Shown piece by piece: positions 55,592 through 63,692 of a stretch of 64,000 bases of DNA. Positions within the stretch are counted from its first letter, which is position 1. Every line of letters begins with the position of its first letter. Position numbers and translations under genes: made by a program. The notes under the pieces were generated by a model. The model was not told where the DNA came from, made no database searches, and saw only the letters and a list, made by a program, of their open reading frames with translations. Origin of the DNA: Methylobacterium thuringiense (lineage in GTDB: Bacteria; Pseudomonadota; Alphaproteobacteria; Rhizobiales; Beijerinckiaceae); assembly GCF_022179645.1 (NCBI RefSeq), contig NZ_BPRA01000024.1, positions 124,001-188,000 on the forward strand, given 5' to 3'.

Positions 55592-56200
55592 TTACGTCTT
55601 GTCCGGCTCGGTCGAGGGAGCGGCAATGGTGCCCACGCCGTGGCCCAGATCCAATCCCCTATGGGGCGGTACGCCGCTCGGCAATACGGGCGCGGTCGAG
55701 GCCTCGTCCAGCACCTGTGTGAGGCCAGCCTCTACCTTTTGGATGAGGTCCGCAAACCTGTATGGCTTGCTAGAGCGCTTTCCGACCAAGTGGTTGCCGG
55801 TTGGTCGAAAGAAAGCGCGTCACAACAAAGGATTAGAGACGCCGACCCGATGCAATCGGGTCGGGTACGGCTCTAAGCAAGTGCGTACCCGGCGGCAACT
55901 CGCGCTGAAGCTCGGCTCCAACTCCCGAGGTGACAATGATGCCGACATCGGGCCAACGGTGGTGACGAGGTGGGCCAGGGCCACACCATCGCCTACAATG
56001 CTACGCCCCGTGATGAGTATGCGCACGGTGGCTGGTCCTTGAAGCATCGCCAGTGCCTCGGCGGCGGTGCAGACCTCTATGGCCTGATAACCAATATTCG
56101 TCAGCATGTCCGCGGTGACCATACGGACGAGCTGGTCAGACTCTGCGATGAGGATAGCTATGGGCCTGCTGTCAGACACAGACGTGCTCCGCGTGATCAA
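55592..56200 (-). pseudogene. Response regulator receiver-domain pseudogene
   Basis: The N-terminus (AILIAESDQLVRMVTADML...GYQAIEV) and C-terminus (SKPYRFADLIQKVEAGL) of a CheY-like receiver are clear. The phosphoacceptor position reads LITGRS (Asp lost to Gly), the frame slips by one base near 55951-55956 (GIIVTSGVGAEL is in another frame), and a 101-bp mobile element sits between GTHLL and SKPYR. Deleting the element and one TA restores GTHLLSKPYR in one frame. Confidence 0.75.
55773..55873. mobile_element. 101-bp palindromic element (MITE-like) with TA duplication
   Basis: Flanked by TA at 55771-55772 and 55874-55875, with gagc / gctc ends and two internal hairpins (ttccgaccaa / ttggtcgaa arms; ccgacccgat / atcgggtcgg arms). 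Similar palindromes are abundant in Methylobacterium-type genomes (recalled). Confidence 0.7.
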
Positions 56201-56466
56201 GGCGGGAACGCTCGCTGCTCTCAGGCAGAGGCGGCCGGTACCGAAGCCAGCGATGCTCCTTTATGCGTCACTTATTACCCAGACGCGATGACCCGCGATC
56301 GCAGTAGCTCGTCACCTAAGGGGTGCACCCTGGTAAGGCCGCTTTCCACCTAATCCGATCGAAATCTCTGCTACACCCGACAGCCTGAAAGCGGACCTTC
56401 CCCCAAAGCCTCTTAAGGGCCGGGACCGGCCCCGGCAGCGGGGTACCAAGCGTCACATTTCCCTTA

Positions 56467-57351
56467 TTAGGCGCGTGTGGCGCCCACGTAGGTCAGCAGC
56501 CGTTGCGCCAGCAGCACTGCGGTCGGCGCGTCTACCGCCGAAGCATCAGCGCCGACCTGTTTGACGTATTTGGGATGCTCAAGGAAAACCGGGCCGCCGA
56601 CCATGACGCCGATGGACGTGTTGAGCGAAGCCCGACGCACGGTGCGGATTGAGGCCGCCAGGTGATCGAGGTGGCTCTCCCGGCTTAGGGTCAGACCCAC
56701 GACGCCGAACCATTGTGATCCGACCCGTTCGGCAATCTGCTCGGGACTGGAGGCGAGGCCACTGGCGACGTGCCAGCCAGCCTTGCGCATGAACTGCTCG
56801 ACGATCGCCAGGCCGAAAGTGTGCTGCTCGCCCGGTGCTCCCATCAGGAGGATGCGACGCTTCTCGTCGAAAGGCGCGATGCCGCCGTCCATACGGAATG
56901 TGGCCAGCAGGAATTGCAACTGAGCCAGACCAGCTGTGACCTCGATAAAATCGCACAGGTCATCGTCCCACATCCGTCCCAGCAGCGCGGCCGAGGGCGC
57001 GAGAAGGTCGAGGAACAGGTCATCGGCCGCATAGCCCTGCACCATGAGGGCGCTGAAGGCCTCCATGAGTGCCGTGACATCGTGGGCAAGAATCAGATCG
57101 GTGAACTCAGCCACCGCCTCCGTTTCGAGCTTCGGCAAAGCGTCCGGTTGTACGCGCAACTCGTTTCGGTCGAGTAGCATCAGGCGTGGGATAATCTCGG
57201 CCTGGATAACCCGGCCAAGCGCCAACGTCCGTTCGCGCGCGTGTTCGGCAGATCTCCGTCGCGCGTAGTCCTCTCGGACGCCTGCCGCTTCGGCGATCTC
57301 GGCTGTCAGCAGGTTGGCCCACTCATGGTGGGATGGTCCCAGTTCCAGCAT
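56467..57351 (-). CDS. Cobalamin-binding-domain protein, AerR/PpaA-like
   Basis: 294 residues with a good AGGGAG before the ATG. Helical N-terminus (GRVIQAEIIPRLML at about 46-59, as in PpaA/AerR), WDDD at 128-131, and a Rossmann domain with EQHTFG (H177): the cobalamin-ligating ExHxxG form of DxHxxG. SxL and GG motifs LTLSRES and VGGPVF follow. Such proteins sense light/oxygen through B12 and antagonise PpsR/CrtJ. Downstream of a BLUF gene, same strand. Confidence 0.78.
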   Translation of the reverse strand: MLELGPSHHEWANLLTAEIAEAAGVREDYARRRSAEHARERTLALGRVIQAEIIPRLMLLDRNELRVQPDALPKLETEAVAEFTDLILAHDVTALMEAFSALMVQGYAADDLFLDLLAPSAALLGRMWDDDLCDFIEVTAGLAQLQFLLATFRMDGGIAPFDEKRRILLMGAPGEQHTFGLAIVEQFMRKAGWHVASGLASSPEQIAERVGSQWFGVVGLTLSRESHLDHLAASIRTVRRASLNTSIGVMVGGPVFLEHPKYVKQVGADASAVDAPTAVLLAQRLLTYVGATRA

Positions 57352-57749
57352 TGCTCCCTACCCACGGTCCAGAGTTGAGATCCCCGTCGCCATCCGGCCG
57401 TCGAGCAGCCGTTTTAAGGGGCAGGAACAAACCTCACGGCAGTCGAAATGTAAAGGTTGACATTCGACCCTTCGAACCCAATGACCGTTGTGCCACGCCC
57501 CGTCCACCCACCACGAATAGCGGATGAAGTGCTGGGCTGTGCCAAGTATATCAACACTATAAAGAAGATATTTGTCTTTGTTTTGTCTGCGGGAGCCGGC
57601 GTTCGGCAGAGTTGAGGTACGGAATCAATTCACTTAGTGCGTTTCGCAATTCGCCTCGCGCAATTCCATTTGGCGACTTGCGAGCGGATAGACCATTTCG
57701 CCGCCACACCAGTGGCGGATCGCCTTGGAGTGACGAGTTGCCGGCCCGA
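57352..57749. other. Intergenic gap between BLUF and B12-binding genes
   Basis: 398 bp with lower GC, no coding frame. Should hold the promoter of the B12-binding gene. Confidence 0.4.
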
Positions 57750-58226
57750 TCAACTTCGCCCAAGCGAATTCAGCGGTCCTGAGTCGAGTTGCTTGAGAAT
57801 CCGCGTGAGCGCCGCGACGTTGTTTTTGTCTTCGGCACTTTCGAGTGCGTCCTGTAGGACCATGCGGATGTCTTCGGCCTCGACCTTATCCATGTCCCAG
57901 TTTGGATAGAGACGCTCTCGCTTTTCTTCACTCTGGTCCAGCGTGACGATATCGTAATGCCGCGGATCGCTATGTAGGCTCGCGATCAGATTCTTCATCT
58001 GGGCGGCCGGCCCCTCGATCCACTGGAAGAAAACGCCGCTACCGAAAACCAGCACCCCGGTGATACCGCGCGCGAGATTATTGCGCTGGGCCAACTCGAC
58101 GATGCGACCGACCTCGGCGTCGTCGACGCTGTCGACGGCACGGCTGCAGTAAACGAAATGATGTAGCGCTGGCAGCGCTGCTTCGTCCAGATCAGCGTCG
58201 CGGAGAAAGCCATATTCGTCGAACAT
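57750..58226 (-). CDS. BLUF-domain blue-light photoreceptor
   Basis: 158 residues from the ATG at 58226 (GGAG upstream; a frame extension to 58304 lacks a site). BLUF domain about 20-115: LHHFVYCS (Tyr26), NNLARGITGVLVF (Asn50), FFQWIEGP (Gln68) and YPNWDM (Trp110/Met112), matching Tyr21, Asn45, Gln63 and Trp104/Met106 of AppA. It binds FAD and reports blue light. A short helical C-terminal tail follows; no output domain. Confidence 0.88.
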   Translation of the reverse strand: MFDEYGFLRDADLDEAALPALHHFVYCSRAVDSVDDAEVGRIVELAQRNNLARGITGVLVFGSGVFFQWIEGPAAQMKNLIASLHSDPRHYDIVTLDQSEEKRERLYPNWDMDKVEAEDIRMVLQDALESAEDKNNVAALTRILKQLDSGPLNSLGRS

Positions 58227-58733
58227 GGGTAGGCTTGCTCCAGTGATGTCAGTCAAGGCGTTTCGCCCGGCGAGCGAGCAGCGACATAGTGCAGTTGGAT
58301 GCATTTAAAGTTGAAGCGTGGCGCACAGACCGACGTGCGGATACCGAAAGTGCTGCTATTCGATGCCCTCAACAGCCCGCTCGCCCTCGACCAAGCCATC
58401 TGACTTAAATCCATACTGCATTATTTCGTGCGCGGGCGACAGCGAAATTGCCGCCGCAGTGCTGTCTGACATGGCACGCACATCACGTTTCGCCACGTGC
58501 GTGATCCAAACCACCTTTGCCGTAATGGGATCCGCTCAGGCAACCAGCTGCGTTCAAGGCCGGGTCAGGCTACAAATCAACTTCGGTCAGAACGCTTCTG
58601 CCTGAAACTGCCGGCGCGTCCGTTAAAGGCGCCCTACCGGCCGTGACCGGCACATCCAATCCAGAACAAGTGGTTGAGAGGCAGGGCCCCCGCGCACGGC
58701 AAGCGGCGGAGATTTACGGGTCAGCGCAAGCGG
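58227..58733. other. Non-coding region upstream of BLUF
   Basis: 507 bp without a supported gene; BLUF promoter expected here. Confidence 0.35.
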
Positions 58734-58991
58734 TGAGCCGGTCGCCTCCGGCCAATCGAAATCGGCGGTCCCAGCCTCGACTGCATCCTGCACGTCATCC
58801 CCAAGGGGGCGGCCGACGGCGTGGTGCCGCGCACGAACAAGGTGGTGATCGGCGGCTTCTTCCTTGTGGCTACGGTGCCGGCGGTGCTCGCCGTGCAGCC
58901 GGACCCTACGCCGTACATCGAAAACATTCCGGCGAAGCTGCGTGATTTCTGGAGCAAGAGCGCTCAGCTGCAGCGGCACCCGCCGCCGGCC
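58734..58991 (+). CDS. Small hypothetical protein, possible phage remnant
   Basis: 85 codons from a GTG; one hydrophobic helix KVVIGGFFLVATVPAVLAV and a helical tail IENIPAKLRDFWSKSAQ. Good terminator 26 bp after the stop. No known family. The GTG 58821 would give 56 residues. Confidence 0.35.
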
Positions 58992-59016
58992 TGATGCGCC
59001 AAGGTCATAATGATTT

Positions 59017-59046
59017 GGGCCCGCCCGGCTTTGGCCGCGGCGGGTT
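59017..59046 (+). terminator. Rho-independent terminator at island end
   Basis: Stem cccgcc / ggcggg with inner pairing and TTTTT tail, after the small ORF. Confidence 0.75.
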
Positions 59047-59089
59047 TTTGCATGCCTGGTGCGTGCCACTGGAGAACGCTTCGTGGACG

Positions 59090-59116
59090 AAAGTTGAAAC
59101 TGGAACCGCCAGTTTC
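59090..59116. repeat. 11-bp perfect inverted repeat next to att site
   Basis: gttgaaactgg / ccagtttcaac around aaccg, 17 bp from the tRNA-like repeat. Possibly a recombinase or excisionase site (inference). Confidence 0.5.
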
Positions 59117-59133
59117 AACTCCGGCCGGAAAAA

Positions 59134-59179
59134 GTGGTGCCGGTTGCGGGACTTGAACTCGCGACCTACCGCTTGCAAG
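59134..59179 (-). repeat. tRNA 3'-half direct repeat, putative att site (right)
   Basis: Minus strand reads GCGAG-TTCAAGT-CCCGC T-arm then AACCGGCACCA, a tRNA 3' end; anticodon loop CTTGCAA. Direct repeat of 50041-50086 (42/46). Lies 44 bp from the recombinase gene. Confidence 0.7.
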
Positions 59180-59223
59180 GCGGTTGTCCGAAGAGATTTG
59201 CATGTCGTAAGCCTCTGTCTTTG

Positions 59224-59982
59224 CTAAGAAATTTTGGACGGCTTTGGCTTTCGCTCCAAACTTTGGGACTTTCCTCGGGACTTGGTGCGACGGCGGTCAT
59301 CATCGGCGGCCGTCGTTTTCATCGCCTCGCGGAGATCGTCGAGGCTCGCGTGCGCGTATTTCTCGGTCACACGCATGGTCGAATGGTTGAGCAGGCGCTG
59401 GACCAGCTTCAGGTTCCCGGTGGCGCGTAGGGTCCGCGTCGCGCTCGTGTGTCGGAGGTCATGGATCCGCAGGCCGACGACCTCGGCCTTGTCCATGGTC
59501 CGGCGCATGCGGGAGCCGAGCCCCCAATAGGTGATTGGGTAGCGGTCAACCTTCACCAGTTCGCGGCCGGATCGCTCCTCGCGCCGGGTCCGCTGGCAAA
59601 TGTAGGTGAAGACGTGTGTCGGGTGGTGCCCTCGCAGCGGCCAGAGCAGGGCATGCAAATCCGGCGTGATCGGGATGATGTGCGGCTTGTCGCCCTTGCC
59701 GACGATGCGCAGGACTTCGGCGTCGAAATCGACCTGGGGCCACGTCAGCGACACGACCTCGCGCCGGCGTAGGCCGGGGATCTGCGCGAAGACCCGCGCT
59801 GGGCGATAATTGGCGCGCTCGTGATCCTCGATCCGACCCTCTTCCTCATAGGTCATCTCGCGGACGCGCTCGCGTGGCTCGGCCAGAATGTGGGCCGTCC
59901 AGTTCGGTTCTCCGATGCATTCCTGTGACCGACGACCTCTCGGAAGACATCGGCACCCCGCATCCGCTCGCCATCCCGGCAA
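59224..59982 (-). CDS. Tyrosine recombinase (integrase), N-terminally truncated
   Basis: 252 codons. The catalytic domain is complete: GLRRREVVSLTW (Arg), VGKGDKPHIIPI (Lys), HDLRHTSATR (His-x-x-Arg), LLNHSTMRVTEKYAH (His/Tyr). The core-binding N-terminal domain (about 100 residues) is missing and the first 40 codons look non-homologous. It is the probable integrase of the island, now likely inactive. Confidence 0.75.
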   Translation of the reverse strand: MPGWRADAGCRCLPRGRRSQECIGEPNWTAHILAEPRERVREMTYEEEGRIEDHERANYRPARVFAQIPGLRRREVVSLTWPQVDFDAEVLRIVGKGDKPHIIPITPDLHALLWPLRGHHPTHVFTYICQRTRREERSGRELVKVDRYPITYWGLGSRMRRTMDKAEVVGLRIHDLRHTSATRTLRATGNLKLVQRLLNHSTMRVTEKYAHASLDDLREAMKTTAADDDRRRTKSRGKSQSLERKPKPSKIS

Positions 59983-60101
59983 CGGATCAGCCGCAGTTTG
60001 ACCTCGGCGCGGCGACGGTCACGGAGATCGGCGGCACGCAGAAGTCCGTGCCGGATGCGCTCGCCGCGAAGCTCGCGACAACTTATACCAACGAGCGCTG
60101 A

Positions 60102-60599
60102 TCATAACCGATGAGCCCATTCGCGCAGTCGGATGGACATGATCTTCCAGGGTTGATCGGTGAGCCTGTTCCAGGCGTTGCAGCAGCGGTCGACGATGTC
60201 CTCGTAGGATGTGAAGATCCGGTCGCCGAGCCAGTTGTCGCGGATGAACTGCCAGACATTCTCGACGGGATTGAGTTCCGGAGCGCGGGCTGGGAGCTGC
60301 AACAGTGTGATGTTGTCGGGCACGACGAGGTCGCCGGCGACGTGCCAGCCGGCGCCGTCGAGCATCAGCACGGCATGGGCGCCGGGATCGACGGCGAGGC
60401 TGATCTCGACCAAGTGCGCGTTCATCGCTTGCGCATTGCAGCGGGGCAGGACGAGGCCGGCGCCCTTGCCCTTCTCGGGGCAGATCGCTCCGAAGATGTA
60501 GGCATGTTCCGTACGCTGATCCTTGGGGGCTGTGGGCCGCGTGCCGCGACGCGCCCAGCGACGTGGCAGGGTGTTCTTCTGGCCGACGCGAGCCCTCAT
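60102..60599 (-). CDS. IS630 transposase, C-terminal part (OrfB)
   Basis: 165 codons. DDE domain: ARVGQKNTLPRRWARRGTRP, VLMLDGAGWH (second Asp), PELNPVENVWQ (Glu). The first catalytic Asp (WWQD) lies just upstream in a different frame because about 22 extra bases are present at 60595-60624. Confidence 0.75.
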   Translation of the reverse strand: MRARVGQKNTLPRRWARRGTRPTAPKDQRTEHAYIFGAICPEKGKGAGLVLPRCNAQAMNAHLVEISLAVDPGAHAVLMLDGAGWHVAGDLVVPDNITLLQLPARAPELNPVENVWQFIRDNWLGDRIFTSYEDIVDRCCNAWNRLTDQPWKIMSIRLREWAHRL

Positions 60600-60674
60600 C
60601 CTGAGGCTCTCGAAGGACGTCCTGCCACCACAGCTCGATGTCCGTGCCGACCGGCAGCGTGGCGCGGATCGCCC

Positions 60675-61184
60675 TCAGCGCGGCGGGCAGACTTTTTTAA
60701 ACACCGCCAGCGCGGCCGAATCCTGGGCATAGTGCCGGGGTCTGGCGGAGAGCTTGGCAAAGCCGAGCTTCCGCAACGCGCGCCCGACCGTGGTCTCGTC
60801 CAGGCTGACGCGGAAGCGCGCATAGAGCCAGGCGGCCAGATCCGTGCGCCGCCAGCGCACGACGCCGTCCTGATCCGGGTCTGGACCGTGCTCGACGATC
60901 GCGGCCAGCGCCCGGCGCTGGTCGTCGTTCAGCTTGGGCCGCTGCCCCGGTGCCTTGCCGTCGATCAGGCCAACCGGACCATCGGCGTTGAAGGCCAACA
61001 CCCAATCGCGCACCGTCTGCAGGCCCACCGCTCCGATCCGGGCTGCGTCCGTGCGGTTGCCACCATCGTAGATCGTCGCCAGCACCAGAATACGCCGGCT
61101 TTGCCCGGCATCCCGGCTCGTCTTGGCTAGATGGCGCAGAGCGTCGGCGTTGAAGTTTTCGCGAAGCGGCGCGGCTGCGGACAT
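60675..61184 (-). CDS. IS630 transposase, N-terminal part (OrfA)
   Basis: 169 codons with two helix-turn-helix units: LATIYDGGNRTDAARIGAVG and TVGRALRKLGFAKL. It ends just after a slippery A6G on its strand, so fusion to the second frame by -1 frameshifting is likely in the intact parent. Confidence 0.8.
   Translation of the reverse strand: MSAAAPLRENFNADALRHLAKTSRDAGQSRRILVLATIYDGGNRTDAARIGAVGLQTVRDWVLAFNADGPVGLIDGKAPGQRPKLNDDQRRALAAIVEHGPDPDQDGVVRWRRTDLAAWLYARFRVSLDETTVGRALRKLGFAKLSARPRHYAQDSAALAVFKKVCPPR
60692..60698 (-). promoter_or_regulatory. Programmed -1 frameshift heptamer A-AAA-AAG
   Basis: AAAAAAG on the minus strand (six T on plus at 60693-60698). Shifting by -1 gives FKKSLPAALRAIR in frame with the DDE region. 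Confidence 0.6.
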
Positions 61185-61508
61185 GGCAAACCTCCCCGGT
61201 TCACCGCATCGAATCAGATCCGCCGCCTATCCGAAACCCCGTGAGTCACCATCAGAGCTCGCTGGTATTATTTCGCTGCGTTAGACAACTGACTAACCCG
61301 GCGAGTAGCGATTGCCGCTCGCCGAGAGGCCTGAGATGTGCTGGACGGCCCGTATAGGCGGAAAGGAGCCGTGGGTCGTCACTTCGCCTAGATGGATTCG
61401 GCAGAGGATGTCTCGATGCACATCGCTGATGCGACGTCCAGAGAGGATGTCATGCTACATCAGACCATGAAAGCCCTGACGCTCCGTTGGGAAGCCACGC
61501 TGGCGATG

Positions 61509-62342
61509 TCACTTTAGTCGCGCGGCGGCCCAGGCGATGTGGTCGTCCATGAAGCTGGAGATGAAGAAGTACGAGTGGTCGTAGCCTTCGCGCATGTTCA
61601 GCGTCAGTGCGATGCCGGCCTTTTTGCACTCTTCCTCCAGCAGCCACGGCCGCAGGCCGTCCTGAAGGAAGCTGTCGGCGGTGCCCTGATCTACGAGGAA
61701 TTCGGGGAAGCGGTGGCCGTCGGCGATCAGCGCGGTGGCGTCATGCGCGCGCCATGCGCTCTCGTCGGTGCCGAGATACTTCTCCAGCGCCGGCTTCGAC
61801 CAACCGGCGGTCATCGGCTGAGCGATCGGCGCGAAGGCCGAGCAGGACTTGAAGCGGTCGGGATAGGTCAGCGCGATGGTCAGCGCACCGTGGCCGCCCA
61901 TGGAATGGCCGAAGATGCCCTGGCGGCTCATGTCAGCGGGGAAGTTCTTCGCCACCAGTGCCGGAAGCTCCCCGGTGACGTAGCTCCACATCCGGTAGTT
62001 CTTGGCGTAGGGCGCCTGGGTGGCGTCGAGATAGAACCCGGCGCCCGAGCCGAACTGCCAGTTGCCGGCCTCGTCTGGAATGCCCTCGCCGCGGGGGCTG
62101 GTGTCGGGAGCCACAATGATGACGCCGTGGCGGGCGGCGGCCTGCCGGTACTCACCCTTGTCCATGACGTTGGCATGGGTGCAAGTCAGGCCCGAGAGGT
62201 ACCACAGCACCGGCACGGGGCCGTCGGCGGCCTGAGGCGGCACGAACACCGCAAAGGTCATCGGGCAGCCGGTGGATTCGGCCTCGTGCTTGTACACGCC
62301 CTGGATGCCGCCATGCGACAGGGCCTTCGAGACGGTTTCCAT
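61509..62342 (-). CDS. fghA: S-formylglutathione hydrolase
   Basis: 277 residues of alpha/beta hydrolase (esterase D) type. The nucleophile elbow is GHSMGGHG (catalytic Ser), with DQGTADSF and YDHSYFF supplying the Asp and His. It releases formate and glutathione from S-formylglutathione. It lies downstream of the dehydrogenase gene, same strand, with a 213-bp repeat-rich gap. Confidence 0.93.
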   Translation of the reverse strand: METVSKALSHGGIQGVYKHEAESTGCPMTFAVFVPPQAADGPVPVLWYLSGLTCTHANVMDKGEYRQAAARHGVIIVAPDTSPRGEGIPDEAGNWQFGSGAGFYLDATQAPYAKNYRMWSYVTGELPALVAKNFPADMSRQGIFGHSMGGHGALTIALTYPDRFKSCSAFAPIAQPMTAGWSKPALEKYLGTDESAWRAHDATALIADGHRFPEFLVDQGTADSFLQDGLRPWLLEEECKKAGIALTLNMREGYDHSYFFISSFMDDHIAWAAARLK

Positions 62343-62555
62343 GGGGTGATCTCCTGGCGCTCTTTGAGCCGTTCGGGGCCGTTGGTCGGTGCGGGCTCCT
62401 CCCTTCCCCCATTAAGCATGGGAGGGTGGGCCTCGCGTCAAAGACGGTAGGGAGAGGAGAGCGACCTTTCCGGAGAACGTGCTCCCCTTTCCCTACCTGC
62501 TTCGCGGGCCACTCTCTCCCCCCGGAGGGGGGTAGGGAAGACCCGCGGGCTGGTT
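62343..62555. repeat. Palindromic repeats between dehydrogenase and fghA
   Basis: Two hairpin-forming GC blocks: around 62399-62432 (cccttcccccat / atgggagggtgg, imperfect) and 62511-62538 (ctccccccc / ggaggggggtagg). Similar in position to the repeats in the sfnG-sfnB gap. Confidence 0.55.
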
Positions 62556-63692
62556 CTAGTACAGCACCACCGAGCGGATCGACTTGCCTTCGTGCATAAG
62601 GTCGAAGCCGTGGTTGATCTCGTCCAGGGGCATGGTGTGGGTAATCAGGTCGTCGATGTTGATCTTGCCCTCCATGTACCAGTCGACGATCTTCGGTACG
62701 TCGGTGCGGCCTCGGGCGCCGCCGAAGGCTGAGCCCTTCCAGACGCGGCCGGTGACGAGCTGGAACGGACGGGTCGAGATTTCCTTGCCGGCCTCGGCCA
62801 CGCCGATGACGATCGACTCGCCCCAGCCGCGGTGGCAGCACTCGAGGGCTTGGCGCATCACGTTGACGTTGCCGGTGCAATCGAAGGAGAAGTCGGCGCC
62901 GCCGCCCGTCGCGTCGAGGATCGCCGCGACGACGTGATCGTTGCCGACTTCCTTTGGGTTGATGAAGTGGGTCATACCGAACTTGCGGGCCATCTCCTGC
63001 TTGTCCGGGTTAATGTCGACGCCGATGATCTTGTCGGCCCCGACCATCCGGGCGGCCTGGAGCACGTTGAGGCCGATGCCGCCGAGACCGAACACCACGA
63101 CGTTGGCGCCGGGCCAGACCTTCGCGGTGTAGATCACCGCGCCGATGCCGGTGGTGACGCCGCAACCGATGTAGCAGATCTTGTCGAACGGGGCGTCTTC
63201 GCGGACCTTCGCCAGCGCGATCGCCGGCAGGACGGTGAAGTTCGCGAAGGTCGAGCAGCCCATGTAGTGGAACAGGGTGTTCTTGCCGCCCGGGCTACCG
63301 CCGGTGGAAGTGCAGGAGAACCGGCTGGTGCCGTCCGGCATCACGCCCTGTCCCTGCGTCGAGCGGATCGCGGTGCAAAGGTTGGTGCGCTGCGACAGGC
63401 AGGACTTACAGCTGCGGCACTCGGGCGTGTACAGCGGGATGACGTGGTCGCCGACCTTCAGGTCGGTGACGCCGGCCCCGACCTCGCGGACGATGCCAGC
63501 GCCCTCGTGGCCGAGGATCGCCGGGAACTTGCCCTCGGAATCAAGGCCCGAGAGGGTGTAGGCGTCTGTGTGGCAGATGCCGGTGGCCATCACCTCAACG
63601 AGCACTTCGCCGGCCTTGGGCCCCTCGATGTCGATGGTTTCGATGGTGAGAGGCTTCTTGGCCTCCCACGCGACAGCAGCGCGCGTTTTCAT
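62556..63692 (-). CDS. frmA: S-(hydroxymethyl)glutathione dehydrogenase (class III ADH)
   Basis: 378 residues from the ATG at 63692 with AGGA upstream. Zinc ligands: GICHTD, GHEGAG and the structural C-x2-C-x2-C-x7-C in [20 protein letters not shown] loop GLGGIGLNV. It oxidises the glutathione adduct of formaldehyde to S-formylglutathione. With fghA it forms the glutathione-linked formaldehyde pathway. Confidence 0.94.
   Translation of the reverse strand: MKTRAAVAWEAKKPLTIETIDIEGPKAGEVLVEVMATGICHTDAYTLSGLDSEGKFPAILGHEGAGIVREVGAGVTDLKVGDHVIPLYTPECRSCKSCLSQRTNLCTAIRSTQGQGVMPDGTSRFSCTSTGGSPGGKNTLFHYMGCSTFANFTVLPAIALAKVREDAPFDKICYIGCGVTTGIGAVIYTAKVWPGANVVVFGLGGIGLNVLQAARMVGADKIIGVDINPDKQEMARKFGMTHFINPKEVGNDHVVAAILDATGGGADFSFDCTGNVNVMRQALECCHRGWGESIVIGVAEAGKEISTRPFQLVTGRVWKGSAFGGARGRTDVPKIVDWYMEGKINIDDLITHTMPLDEINHGFDLMHEGKSIRSVVLY

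Larger units (their letters stand above)
60088..61266 (-). mobile_element. IS630-family insertion sequence
   Basis: 1,179 bp bounded by inverted repeats ccaacgagcgctgat / atcagagctcgctgg (two mismatches) and flanked on both sides by TA (60086-60087, 61267-61268), the target duplication of IS630. It carries two transposase frames on the minus strand. Confidence 0.85.

Noticed and set aside
55406-55876. 156-codon plus-strand frame
   Set aside because: Antisense to the receiver pseudogene and the inserted element; no domain or start signal.
59918-60101. Plus-strand frame running into the IS630 left end
   Set aside because: Checked whether removing the IS and one TA extends it: it stops after six more codons, so there is no support for a disrupted gene.
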